Origin: Paulinella micropora
Taxonomy: Eukaryota; Cercozoa; Imbricatea; Euglyphida; Paulinellidae
Length of the DNA stretch: 64,000 nucleotides
NCBI GenBank assembly: GCA_019918135.1
Contig: WBZZ01006272.1
Span: forward strand, 39,326 to 103,325
Direction: 5' to 3'
How positions within the stretch are numbered: the stretch's first letter is position 1; each line of letters begins with the position of its first letter. The translations under genes and the position numbers were made by a program. The notes below the pieces were generated by a model, which ran no database searches, was not told where the DNA came from, and worked only from the letters and a program-made list of their open reading frames with translations. Positions 10,701 through 20,900 of this stretch are shown here, one piece after another.

Positions 10701-12585
10701 CTTAGTTTTGTTGCAATTCTGCCCCCTGCTCTTTGAGCCCCCCGGGCTCAGGGGGGTGGGAAGGAGTAGAGGGGAGAGAAGAAGAGGCAGGGGAGGGGGG
10801 GGGGGAGAGCACGAATTGTCTTAGTCCCCCGTCTGAGAACAGGGAGTGGGAGAGGGAAGGAAGAGGGTAGGGGCGCGCTAAGAATATACAAGAAAAATTA
10901 ATAAAAAGATCCCTGACAAGGTTTTAATCTTGGCACTGAGAGCAAGAGAGGGAGAAGGAAAGGGAAGGGACAGGGGGAGTGGGGCGCCAAGAAAGTGCAA
11001 GAAAAGTCCTTTTTAATTAAAACTCGACAAAGTCTTACACTTGACACTTGCAACGGCACCCTCATGCTGCCGCAGCATCCGGCCCACTCGACGGTCTTAC
11101 ATTTGGGGGCACTGAAAACTAGGAGCAGATCATCGTGCTCCGTGCCACGAGGACAAAGGCCTCACTACCCTGACGGCGTCCTGTACGTGCCATAGCTCGA
11201 CCACCGTGCGCAAGGTCAGAAAAATATGAAAAGAGGAAAAAAAATTCTTTTTGCCCGACAACAAAGGAAACAGACGGTGGGAAAGAAGGGGGAAAGAAAG
11301 GGGCGGGATGTGCTCTCCCCCCGCCCCCCTCGTCCCTCTGTTCCCCTTGTCACCTGCTACCCCCCCCCCCTCTCGTCCCTTGTTTGCGCGTGCAAACGCA
11401 TAGGGAAGAGGCAGGGAAGAGGCAGGGAAGGAGGAAGCACGAATTTTCTTAGTCCACTGTCTGAGAATCGGGAGCGGGAGGAGCAAAGGGACAGGGGGGA
11501 GGGCGCGCCAAGAAAGTACAAAACAAAAACTACGCTGAATTAAAACTCGACAAAGTCGTACACTTGCCACTGAAAACTGAGAGAGGAAGAGGAAAGGGGA
11601 GGGGCGGGGTGGGTTAGTGGATGCGTTGCATGTATTTATTTCTTTTGCAGCTTCTGCGCCCTTCCCTTCTCCCCCCCCCTCTCCCCTGCTCCTTGAGCCC
11701 CCTGAGCTCAGGGGAATCCTCTTAGTTTTTGTTGCAATTCTGCCCCCTGCTCTTTGAGCCCCCCGGGCTCAGGGGGGATGGGAGGGAGTAGAGGGGAGAG
11801 AAGAAGAGGCAGGGGAGGGGGGGAGGGGAGAGCACGAATTGTCTAGTCCCCCGTCTGATAATCGGGAGCGGGAGAAGGAAAGGGGAGGGTAGGGGCGCGC
11901 TAAGAATGTACAAAAAAAAATTAATAGAAAAAATTACTGACAAGATTTTAATCTTGGCACTGAGAACTAAGAGAGGGAGAAGGAAGGGGCGGGGTGTGCT
12001 TCCCCTCCTCCCCCCGTCCCCCCTCTCGTCCCTTTGTTCCCCTTGTCCCCTGCTATCCCCCCCCCTCCCCTCGTCCCTTGTTTGCGCGTGCAAATGCGTT
12101 CCAAAAAAAAATTTCCTTTACACTCGGCCATCGTGCGCAAGGTCAGAAAAATATGAAAAGAGGAAAGAAAAGATTCTTTTGCCCGACAACAAAGGGAACA
12201 GACGGGGGTAAAGAAGGGGGGGGGGGGAGAGGGAGGAAGAGGAAGGGCAGGGGAGGATTAATCTATCTTTTCCCCCCGTCAGTAAGAGGGAAGGGGGGGG
12301 GGGGAAAGGCGCCCGGCATAGGGGGTTAGTAGAGGCGTTGCGTGTATTTATTTTGTTTATAGCTTCTGCGCCATTCCCCCTGGGCTCAGGGGAGAGAGGA
12401 CGAGGCAGGGGGCGCCAAGAAAGTGCAAGAAAAGTCTTTTCTAATTAAAACTCGACAAGGCATTACACTTGACACTTGCAACGGCACCGGAAAAGAGTCA
12501 ACTTCCGCAAGTGGGAGGAGCGCAGGTCGACAATTGCGATATCGCACACAAATTGGGGGCGTCAGCGGGGCTTCTTTGCTGGCTT

Positions 12586-12661
12586 TCTGGGACCCGGGGG
12601 GCAAGCCCCCCGCGCCCCCCCTTGCTACCCTTTCAGCCCGCAGCAGCGGGCTGGACTTCAA
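12586..12661. repeat. Double-hairpin transposon-end-like sequence (copy A)
   Basis: GGGGGGCAAGCCCCCC followed by a C-rich stretch and CAGCCCGCAGCAGCGGGCTG. The same two-hairpin order is present at 48219-48264. The second hairpin is present in reverse orientation at 13011-13036, overlapping the stop codon of the TnpB relic. A fragment of the first hairpin occurs near 51393-51415. Recurrence next to the transposase relic suggests these are element ends, and possibly the structured RNA tail typical of TnpB elements (inference). Confidence 0.5.
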
Positions 12662-13034
12662 GCGTGTAGTGAGCATCGACTCGGGCGTGAGGAGCTTTCT
12701 GACCATGTAACACGCGGACTCGGGCGCGATAACCGAATGGGGCCGCGGGTCTATTGCACGCGTGTACCGACTTCAGAGGCATATTGATAATCTGCTGAGC
12801 AAGGTCGGGCTACTGGCTAAGGACAGCAGCAAGAAGCGCAACCGCTGGCGCCTACGACGCGCTATCACCCGAGTGCGTGATAAGATCTACAACATGGCCC
12901 AGGACGTGCACAAGAAAGACATCAAAGCTGCCAAGACGTATAGCTGCCAGTGGTGCGCACTCCAGCACGGGCGCGACATGAACGCAAGTCGCAACATCCT
13001 CTTGAGACTGCTACAGCCCGCTGGCGCGGGCTGA
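12650..13034 (+). pseudogene. tnpB: Relic of a TnpB-type (IS200/IS605/IS607) RuvC nuclease
   Basis: The frame shows the TnpB RuvC-I block RVVSIDSGVRSFLTM (catalytic Asp), an in-frame TAA at 12708-12710, then continuing similarity in the same frame: ITEWGRGSIARVYRLQRHID, a basic helical segment (SSKKRNRWRLRRAITRVRDK) and the C-terminal block YSCQWC...GRDMNASRNILLR. In complete TnpB proteins this last block follows a first Cys pair of the zinc ribbon and carries the RuvC-III Asp. The region that should hold the RuvC-II Glu and the first Cys pair is missing between VHKK and KAAKTYSC. The N-terminal domain is replaced by array sequence. A nonsense codon, an internal deletion and 5' loss together indicate a dead copy. 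A hairpin (AGCCCGCTGGCGCGGGCT) overlaps the stop codon. A possible Cys pair (TTCSKCGKK) lies at about 13080. Confidence 0.85.
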
Positions 13035-13040
13035 AGGGGG
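13011..13040 (+). repeat. Hairpin at the 3' end of the TnpB relic
   Basis: CAGCCCGCTGGCGCGGGCTG followed by AAGGGGGG, overlapping the last codons and stop of the relic. The reverse complement is found at 48234-48265 beside another hairpin. In TnpB elements the 3' end of the gene overlaps a structured guide RNA that ends at the right end of the element; the position fits this, but the RNA role is only inferred. Confidence 0.55.
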
Positions 13041-13353
13041 GTTCCCCTCCTCAAGATTTCAATCCGATCTGTCTATTGTTCCCGACTACGTGTAGCAAGT
13101 GTGGAAAAAAGAAGGTAAAGAAAGGCAAGCCCAGACGGACTCTCCATTGAGGCTTATTCTGCCGCGCCCTCCCTCCTCCTCCCCCCTCTCCCCCCCCCCC
13201 CCATTCCCCTTCCCGCATAGAGCGGGGGACTAGCGAAAGGCCAGGGAACTCGGGGGGGGGGGGGGGGGCACAGCTTCCCGTCCCCCTTGCAGAGAGCGCC
13301 GTTTAAAAAAAATCATTTTTCATTTGCAAACAAGAAACTCAAAGTGTGGATGG
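13041..13353. promoter_or_regulatory. 5' flank of the Sel1 gene with C and G runs
   Basis: About 310 bases without a clear gene. They hold a long C run (about 13188-13202), a G run (about 13252-13268) and pyrimidine-rich DNA, then an A-rich stretch just before the start of the Sel1 gene. This is the same kind of 5' flank seen upstream of most genes in the window. A short frame near 13080 with a Cys pair may be leftover transposase sequence. Confidence 0.4.
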
Positions 13354-14191
13354 ATGAAGGGTCTGTGTACCCCGGCGACTGCTGAGCCCGTCGTGCGGCA
13401 GGTCAGCAACGTGGCGGCCAAGAACCTCAGGACCAAAAGACTAATCCGCCGGGCTATGCAAGGCCGAGTTGCGGCTCAGTGCAACCTGGGGTATTGCTAC
13501 GAAACCGGGCGGGGATTGCCCCCGGATCGGTCAAAAGCAGTGGAGTGGTATGGCCGGGCCGCCGCGCAGGGCTACGCCATAGCCCAACAGAACCTAGGGC
13601 TCTGCTACATGCATGGAGAAGGAGTACCAGAAAACAAGGCGAGAGCGGTTGCGTACTTCACCCAGGCCGCCGAGCAGGGCCTGGCGGAGAGCCAATATAG
13701 CTTGTGGCTCTGCTATGACTACGGGGTAGGGGTGCCCAGTGACGGAAACAGAGCCTTGCAGTATCTGGCCCTGGCGGCAGATCAAGGACACCGCGAAGCA
13801 CAATGCATTCTCGAGACCCTTTGCAGCGAAGGGACCCGAGTGCCCAAGGACAGCAAGGCAGCGGTCGTGTATTTGACCCGATCGGCAGAGCGAGGGAATC
13901 CTATTGCTCAATACAACCTGGGAATTTGCTATGACTTTGCACGAGGGGTGCCCCAGGACTGCGCGAGAGCAGCACAGGCAGGGGCTCGCCGCTGCGCAGT
14001 GTAGCTTAGGCATTTGCTACTACCAAGGGGAAGGAGTGCCCCAAGACTACGCGCAGGCTTTAGAGTGGTTAGCTCGAGCGGCGCAGCAAGGGGACAGCCT
14101 GGCACAATTGAACCTCTGGCTTGTTGGGCGCGAGGAACGAAGTGAACTGCCCCCGAGCCACGCCAAGGCGCATTCTGCTTGCGGCGGCTAA
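13354..14191 (+). pseudogene. Sel1-repeat protein with an internal deletion and frame break
   Basis: Seven Sel1-like (TPR-like) repeats of about 36 residues are visible, each with the pattern AxxNLGxCYxxGxGVxxDxxxAxxWxxxAAxQG. The first frame (13354-14004) ends abruptly after RGVPQDCARA. The repeat resumes in another frame as QGLAAAQCSLGICYYQGEGV and ends at TAA 14191. Comparison with the repeat pattern shows that about eight residues are missing at 13965-13985 plus a one-base shift, so this is a small deletion rather than an intron. Sel1 repeats bind protein partners and are often expanded in giant-virus and amoeba-associated genomes. Downstream is AT-rich DNA with AATAAA near 14268, followed by a convergent Sel1 gene. 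Confidence 0.75.
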
Positions 14192-14299
14192 TTTAAAAAA
14201 GTTTCGGCAGAACCACTAAAACTAACCACACACAATCGCCTACGATAAACCCCCGGCCAAATCGGTTTAATAAAAAAAAAACAATTCAATCAAACAGTT

Positions 14300-16057
14300 T
14301 TAACTGGAACTAAAATTTGCATTGTGCGCCCTAGCATTCAGGGCCCGGGCCAGTTCGGCCTGTGCGTCGCGGCAGCCCTGGTCCGCGGCCCGCCCCCACC
14401 ACTCCCCTGCTTTGGCCAGGTCTTGGGCTACGCCAGTCCCCCGTGCATAACACCAGCCCAGATTAAGCTGGGCGACGGGCAGGCCCTGATCGGCCGCTAG
14501 CTGGTAATAAGCCACGGCCCGGGCGCTGTCCTTGGCTACGCCCCGCCCCGCGAGATAGCAGGCCCCGAGCTCGCGCTGCGCCTTAGCACAGCCTAGCTCC
14601 GCCGCCCGCTGGTAGCAGCGGACCGCCGCCGTGTCGTCGCGCACGGTACCTAGCTTCTGCTGGTAGCATTTGCCTAGCAAGAACAGCGCTTCCGGGTGGG
14701 GGCTAGCGCCCTCCGCGGCTTGCTTATAGTACCGGAAGGCCAGGTCGGGGTTCTTGCTCACGACCTTGGGCAGTCCTTTGGCGTAGTATTGGGCTAGTTC
14801 AAAACAGGCCTGCTGGCTGCCCCGGCCGGCTGCCTGCCGGTAGTAGTCGACAGCCGCTATCAGATTCTGGGGGGTGCCGATCTCCTGTGCGCAACAGCGG
14901 GCCAGGCCCAGGCCTGCCGCGGCTTGGCCGTGCTGGAACGCGCGTTGGTAGTAGGACCAGGCCAAGGTTGCAGACTGCTGCACCCCCCGGCCTGCCGAGT
15001 AACGCTCCGCGAGCTCCAACTCCGCATCGGCGTGCGCTTGTTTGGCGGCCGCGGCTAGGCATTGCAGCGCGCGTGCCTCGTCTCGGTCTGTGCCCTCTCC
15101 GCTCTGCAGGTGTTCGGCTAGCTGGTACAGGGCCGCTGGGTGGTTTTGCTCGGCGGCCCGGCCGGCCCAGCGGCAGGCCAGTACCGGGTCGTGGGGGCGG
15201 TACCAGCGAGCGAGCTCAAGCTGCGCGGCGACCAGCCCCTGCTCGGCCGCGCGGGCGTACCACTCGAGGGCCGACGAGTGCAGCTCGGGGCGCTTGGCAT
15301 ACCGCAGCGCCAGTTCGTACTGAGCCTCCGGGCGCCCGCGCACAGCCTCCCGCCGGACCTGGTCGTCCGTCCGCGCACACAAACCTTTGACGTACTGGCG
15401 GCGCCGACGTTCTGCCACTTTAGCCGCCCGCTGGGCCCGGCTAGCACGCACCCGTTGCAGGTGGGCCTCCAGCTGGTCCAGCCCCAGCCCGAGTTTGATT
15501 AACACGTCACAGATCGCGGCGGAGCGGACGAGGCGCGGCTGGCCTGTCGCCGAGTTGAGTAGGTCAGCAGCAGCGAACAGTTCCAGCGGCACAAAATTAG
15601 TGTCCCCCCGAGCTACAGCCGGGAGCACGTCGCGTCGGACGACACTCCACAGGCAACAATCCTTGCCGCCTAAGAGCGCCCAGAAGGTGCGCGTGCGCAC
15701 TTTGTCGGCTTCCGGGATAGTCCCTAGCTGCAAGCGTTTGAGTTCTAGACAGTCTTGTCGTAGGAGGCGGCGCACGCGTAGCAGAGGCAATGCTGCCGCA
15801 TAGTAACGAGCCCGGGCGGCTGTCTCTGCCGGGAGCTCGGGCCCGAGCAGAAAACTCAGGATCAGACCCCATATTTCGCGGCCGAGCACCTGCGGAAGTG
15901 GACGGGGGGGCTTGATAATCTGCAGGCGCAGAGATTTCACTTGGGCTGCCAGCCGCTCACGCTGCAGGCCGGCGAGCCCGCGCGTACTGAGGCCCAGGCT
16001 AGCTTCGAGGCGCCTGCACTCCGCCAGTAGCTCGTACTTGCGCTTGCGCTGTGACAT
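14300..16057 (-). CDS. Sel1-repeat protein with an F-box-like N-terminal region
   Basis: 585 codons from ATG 16057. Residues 1-50 are basic and helical. Residues about 55-110 (LGREIWGLILSFLLGPEL and a Leu/Arg-rich follow-up) resemble an F-box by position and hydrophobic pattern. From about residue 235 to the end there are roughly nine Sel1 repeats, with signatures such as AQYELALRYAK, ALYQLAEHLQSGEG, AQRELGACYLAGRGVAKD and AQLNLGWCYARGTGVAQD. An F-box followed by a protein-binding array suggests an adaptor that brings targets to a host SCF ubiquitin ligase (inference). The gene is convergent with the broken Sel1 gene at 13354, which has closely related repeats. It is divergent from 16537, with polypurine and G/C-rich DNA between. 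Confidence 0.8.
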   Translation of the reverse strand: MSQRKRKYELLAECRRLEASLGLSTRGLAGLQRERLAAQVKSLRLQIIKPPRPLPQVLGREIWGLILSFLLGPELPAETAARARYYAAALPLLRVRRLLRQDCLELKRLQLGTIPEADKVRTRTFWALLGGKDCCLWSVVRRDVLPAVARGDTNFVPLELFAAADLLNSATGQPRLVRSAAICDVLIKLGLGLDQLEAHLQRVRASRAQRAAKVAERRRRQYVKGLCARTDDQVRREAVRGRPEAQYELALRYAKRPELHSSALEWYARAAEQGLVAAQLELARWYRPHDPVLACRWAGRAAEQNHPAALYQLAEHLQSGEGTDRDEARALQCLAAAAKQAHADAELELAERYSAGRGVQQSATLAWSYYQRAFQHGQAAAGLGLARCCAQEIGTPQNLIAAVDYYRQAAGRGSQQACFELAQYYAKGLPKVVSKNPDLAFRYYKQAAEGASPHPEALFLLGKCYQQKLGTVRDDTAAVRCYQRAAELGCAKAQRELGACYLAGRGVAKDSARAVAYYQLAADQGLPVAQLNLGWCYARGTGVAQDLAKAGEWWGRAADQGCRDAQAELARALNARAHNANFSSS

Positions 16058-16536
16058 AACGTAGTGTGTGTGTGTATGAAAAGAAAGGGACAGTGGAGCG
16101 GGAGGGGGGCGGGGGGATAGGGTTTGAGACGGAAGGGGGAAGGGGGAAGAGGGAGGAGGGGAGGGGAGGGGGGGGAAAGAGGGGCGCTCCTCTCTCTCTG
16201 CCCGCCCCTCCCTTCCCCCCTCCCTCCCGGGAAAAAAGTCTTATTTATAGTAGCTGTGTTAGGGGTCTGGTCCGGGATCGGAACCCCTCTAAAAACCAAC
16301 AAAAAAAGGAATGGAAGCCAAGGTAGCGACGTGCATGTCGTGCTGGGAACGGAAGTACGCTCTAAGTGAGGAGGAGACTTGATTGGCTGAGCCTGCGTCG
16401 CCCTACCCCCCTATCTGTGAAAAGACTAAGAACGCGTTTGTTGCAGGACAGCGAACGGGTTGTACTGCGCTTGTACGTCGCAGGAGGGCGCTCGGCGCCA
16501 GGCCGCGGGCTTGACGACGGCGAAGACAGTCCCGAC
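16058..16536. promoter_or_regulatory. Divergent intergenic region rich in G and C runs
   Basis: About 480 bases between two divergently read genes. It holds a GT repeat (16069-16077), long purine tracts with G runs (about 16098-16180) and a pyrimidine tract (16188-16230). The right part (16366-16536) is open in the frame of the downstream gene but lacks an ATG, so the real start could lie in an unseen upstream exon. Confidence 0.4.
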
Positions 16537-17928
16537 ATGTGGAAAGTCTTGCTGGCCATGGTCTTGCTGCATTACTGTGGCGGCGACATCAGAGTAGCTG
16601 CAAACATCTGCCTGGGCCCGCGGGCGAACTAACACGTGCTAGTAGTCGAGCAGCGCGGCCAAGTGTGCACCCGCCTCTGCGCCAAGGAACACGATTGGGA
16701 GGGCATGCAGAGCTTGTTCCAGGTGCTTGGAGCTGAGTACCCAGTGCACGGGTCTTCGCTGGCGCCGCTGGTGGCTTTTGTAAGGAGTCGGCTGTGCGAG
16801 CCGCGCAAGCGCCCCGCGGCTAGTAGCAAGGAGATCTGCCCGTTGTTGCTGGGCGTGGTCAGCGGTACGACACAGGACGGCTGGCTGAGTGACCGATGGC
16901 CCCTGTCCGAGGTTGTACACTTTGTGGGGGGTGTGGTGTCTTACGAACAGTGGGCGGGGCGGGTGCCACACCTGCACACCAGCGCCGTGCGGGGCTTGGT
17001 GTTCAGGAATGTCAAGTGGACAATCCTGCCTTGCGAACTGGCAGACCTGGGGGGGTTAGTGGTGCTGGGGAGCCTGGAGATGACAGAGGTCCGGCTGGGG
17101 AGCAGCAGCAGCAGCAGCAGCACGAGCGAAGTGACGGAGTTGGTAGTGCAGGTCGCTCCCGCCCCCGGCGCTGGTGACAAGGGTAGCCTATCTTTTAATT
17201 CTTGCACGGGCCTGCGCTCGTTATTGCTAGAATGCAGTAGCTCGTGCCGGGCGGTGAGTGTGGAGCTTAAGCACAACCAGGATCTGCAGAGGCTCTCGTT
17301 CGTGCCCCGAGAGGCTGTGCAGGAAAGACTGGAGGCACGGTTTATCCTGTACGCCCTCACTTCGCTGCGGGTGGACCTTTTGTTCTTCTCCCCGGCGCAC
17401 TGCCAAGCTTGCTTCGAGCTGCACGGCGCCGTGGATGGGACCTTGCACCTGGCGCTGCACCGAGGCGGACCTGGTTACCTGGACCTGCGGAAGGCTGCTG
17501 CTGCTGCTGCCGGCCGAATCGCGGTGAAACACCTCTTGGTCACGGGAGATGCGTCTTGCCTAGACACGCTTGGCTTGGACGGGCTGGAGCCGCAATGGAT
17601 AGACTTGTTGGTGTCCCATGAGCGTGGGCTGGGGTTACAGCTAACCTTGCGTAACTGTGACTTACAGCGGGCGCACTTGCTGGCCGACGCGCAGCTGAAA
17701 CCTCCCGAGATTGCGGCGGATTATAAACATGCCCCTCTAAAAGAAGACGATCCCGTGAACGAGTGGAGCGCGCGGGGAGAGGGGGGTGCGTACGCGCGGA
17801 TCACGCGGGATTTCCTAGAGAAAGTTAGCCCGAGTGGCCGAACCTTTTTGACAAGTCGATTCAAGCTAGCATATCCTTCCCAACTTTTAATAAAAAACAT
17901 AACAAAAGATTTTGTACAATGTTGCTAA
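16537..17928 (+). CDS. F-box/LRR-like protein with one 57-nt intron
   Basis: Frames 16537-16593 and 16651-17928 are in the same phase but separated by a TAA at 16630-16632. A GT-AG intron (16594-16650, 57 nt: GTAGCT...GTCGAG, with CTAAC inside) removes the stop and gives about 444 residues. The start MWKVLLAMVLLHY and the following Leu/Cys-rich stretch resemble an F-box by position. The rest has leucine-rich segments (SLSFNSCTGLRSLLLECSSS, LTLRNCDLQRAHLL) and a poly-Ser tract encoded by an AGC repeat near 17101. An F-box plus LRR would be a substrate adaptor of a ubiquitin ligase (inference). AATAAA lies at 17889-17894, inside the last codons. If the intron is not real, the TAA makes this a pseudogene. 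Confidence 0.6.
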
Positions 17929-17948
17929 TGTACGCAGTTTTTTTTTAA

Positions 17949-20900
17949 TCAGAGGGCGCATTGTGCGGGCCGCTGTAGGGTCAGCGTGAGCTCGGCCACT
18001 TGGGCGTCTGTCAGAGCCCCGCAGGTGGCGCTCTTTCCGTAGCGGTAGTACATGCCGGTGACAATAAATCTGTGCGCTCGGAAGGCCTCTACAGAGCCGG
18101 CGGCGATGGTCGGCGCAAACGGCAACGACTCGCCGGCGGGACCCCTCCAGCTTAGGCCCGAGGCATTGTGTAGCAGGGTCCAGCTTAGCCCCCCGTTGTT
18201 GGAGCCCAGAATAACCAGCGCGGATGGGGCGCGGGTTGTGTTAGGATCACTGGCCTGCAAATAGGACATAAGCGTGAGCGGGCGGAGCACTGCCCTAGGG
18301 CTGGAGGTCAAGGTCCAGTACTCGCCGCGCACCCCGCCGGGTACGCCGGTGATGTTGGTAGTGAGCGGCGCCGACTGCGTCGCGGTGGAGCTACAGTTGC
18401 GATTGTTGTCTAGGGCAAGGGTGGTTTCGTAGCTACCATACGTGCTTTGCCAGCGGGATTGTGGCGAGTTGTCAAAGATCTTGCTGGCGGAAAGGCTGGC
18501 AATAGAGGTCGAAGATGCAGTCACGGCCCAGCCCGAGCTCAATGGCGCGCTGGTATTTAGGGCGGGGTAGTCTTGCTCTCCCGGCGGGCAGTCGCAGCGG
18601 AAGGATCCTGGCGTATTTACGCAGGTCTGGTCGGAGGCGCGGCAGTTGTGGACACCGGCGGCGCACTCGTCGTTGTCATGGCAGTGGGGAACGTTCCACT
18701 GCAGCTTGAGCTGCAGCTCGGCGACAAACGCGGAGCCCGGGCACACGCCGGCTGCTGACTGGTTGGTGTAGTTGGTGTAGGTGGCCTCGAACACAACGCG
18801 GTACAGGGCTAGGGGCTGAGGCGCATAGAGTGAGAGCCGGCGGCATTGCCCAGGCTGCCAGGCCCAGCCGCTCGCGGCGAACAAGCTGACCCAGCTGGTA
18901 CCGTTATCAGCAGAGCCCAGCAGGCTCAGCGCGGCGGGCGCCTGGTAGTAGTACGGCGGCAGCCCCGGCTGACTACTTAAGAGGCCGGTGGCACACAAGT
19001 TCAGGCTGCGCAGCGCCGCGCCGGCGGGCGAGAACGACCTAAAGCTTAGGTACTCGCCGCGCACCCGGCCGCCGGCGGCTGGTTCGCCCCCGGTGACGTT
19101 GGAGGTGAGCGTGGCGTTGGCCGTGGCCTGGCACAGGCAGCTTGTGCCGGCGCAGGCGCCCGAGTAGCGGTAGTCGGCGCTGGACCAGTAGGTGGCGGGG
19201 TCAAAATCCCCGGCCCGCTGAGCGCCATCCGCAGCAGCAGAAGAAGAAGAAGAGAAAGACGAGGAGGCCAGCAAAAGCCAGCCCCTGCACGGCGCGGGCT
19301 CCTGGCTGGGGTAGACAAGCTCGTAGGTGCCCGGCGGCATTTGCGTGTGCCCCGCAGCACAAACACAGAGGAAGGAGCCGGGCGTGTTGAGGCAGGCCTC
19401 GTTGGGGGCGCAGGTGTGGGTGCCCCTGGCACACTCGTCTATTTCTTGACAGAATACGGGCAGTTCTAGCGCTAGCTTTACCTCTGTCAGGTAAGCGAAG
19501 CTTCGCAGCTGCGTAGTGTCAGCCGTCAGGAGCGTTATACAGCCGTTGTAGTCCCCACTCAGACTGACGCAATTGCTAGTGACCACCAGCCTAAAGGTAT
19601 TGAAGGGAGTGGTGTTATTGATGGTGACAGTGCTCCACCCGTCTTTCTGCCAGGCCCAGCCGCCCGCCGGGTGCAGGTTGGTCCAGCCGCGTGCTCCCGA
19701 GGGATCCTGAGCGCCCAGCACCTGCAGGCGCGCGGGGCCCCTGCCCAAGGCGTAGACACTCACCGAGGTCAGTACGGCGCGCACCGCCGCCAGGTTGGAT
19801 AGCTGCAGGTAATCGCCCCGCAGGCTGTCGTGGCCTGGATCCCCCTCAACCTGGGTGGTTACGGGCGTGGAGTCAGTGGCTTCCAAGAAGCAGGTGGTGG
19901 TGTTACAGCCGCCGGGCCCGTAGCCGTAGCTGTCGAGCCCGGCTGCCCAGACACTGTCGATCGACGAGTCCATGACCTTGTAGAAGGCCATGGACTGGGG
20001 GTTGCTGCCGGACAGTACAGAGGAGCCCGAGAGCTGCCAGCCGTCCTGCGCGGCCTCGGACCCGAAAGCAGGCGTCCAAGTACTGTTCGGCAGGCTCTGA
20101 TAGCCGCTGGGGCAGAGGCACTGGAAGGAGCCCGGGGTATTGGCGCAGGACTGGCCCCCCCGGCAGCTGTGTGCGCCAGAGGCGCACTCGTCGAGGTCGG
20201 CGCAGTGCGGGGTGGACCAGTCAAACTCTGGCCGTAGCTCGGCGACCGAGGCGTAGCCGGAGCCACAGCCCGCGCGGCCCGACAGGGAGTGGTTGACGTA
20301 GACCGATTCCACAATAAAGCGGTACCAGCCCAGGCCCGGCGGGCCCGGTGTCTCTAGCGTAAGCACGCGGCACTCGGGCTCCGCGCCCGCTTGCCAGGTC
20401 CACAGCTCCTCGCCGGCGCGCCCAAGGCTGGTCCAGACCTCGCCGTCGACGCTGCCCACCACCTGCAACGAGGCCGGAGCTAAGGAATCACCGGAGGTGC
20501 ACAGCGTTAGCGAGCGCAGGGAGGCCTCCGCTGAGCCCTCCCCACGCGTGACCGTGAGGCTGAGGTATTCCCCGCGCACGGGGGCTGTGAGGTTGTTGAT
20601 GAGGGTGAGGGAGGCCGCCTGGCTAGGAACACAGACGCAGCTTGTACACGTAGCCCCCCCCCTCGTAGCGCCCGGCCCCACTCCACCAGGCAGTGCTTAG
20701 GTTGCGGTCCCACGCCAGAGCCGGGTCCGGCAACGGGCTGCCGCCCGAGGAGAAAGAGGAAGAGGCGGCCGCCGCCCAGCCGCGGGGCCAGCCTTCCTGA
20801 TTCGGAACGCCCGCCCCAAGCTGGGCAAAGCCCCGCGGGCACTGGCAGACCCAGCTCCCGTCGGTGTTGACGCAGAGGTGGTCGGTCGGGCAGTCGTGCG

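Larger units (their letters stand above)
4750..12580. repeat. Large array of degenerate repeat units with inverted arms
   Basis: About 7.8 kb, apart from the gene at 7434-7781, consists of shuffled copies of a few boxes: (a) GCTGAATTAAAGCTCGACGG and ACTGAAAACTAGGAGC; (b) GGGCGGTGGTCAATGTG; (c) GACGGCGTCCTGTCCGTGCC; (d) GCAAGGTCAGAAAAATATGA with an A-rich/T-rich switch and ACAACAAAGGGAACAGACGG; (e) purine then pyrimidine tracts; (f) TTGTTTGCGCGTGCAAACGC with TTTTCCACTTTTCATATTTT; (g) GGCGTTGCATGTATTTATTT; (h) TTGAGCCCCCTGGGCTCA palindromes; (i) GGGGCGCGCTAAGAATGTAC. Box d occurs at about 62, 486, 5301, 5890, 6462, 6932, 8286, 8862, 9292, 9957, 10342, 11214 and 12142. Box f is complete at about 5505, 6267, 8449 and 10141, and truncated at 11380 and 12081. 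No conserved frame spans the units. Confidence 0.9.

Noticed and set aside
74..12329. Many open frames of 60-240 codons on both strands across the array
   Set aside because: They run through repeated boxes and homopolymer tracts, give Pro-, Gly- or Lys-rich low-complexity products, and change frame from copy to copy. No copy keeps one frame, so they are not genes.
4750..12580. CRISPR array
   Set aside because: Repeats are long, degenerate and unevenly spaced, with low-complexity spacers. There are no cas genes.
12708..12710. Intron removing the stop in the TnpB relic
   Set aside because: The residues on both sides of the TAA align continuously with TnpB proteins, so it is a simple nonsense change.
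20650..20665. An intron of 59 nt (GTGGGG...CCTAG) instead of a frameshift at G9
   Set aside because: The exon phases do not agree, and it would remove residues (TSCVC region) conserved in the other modules.
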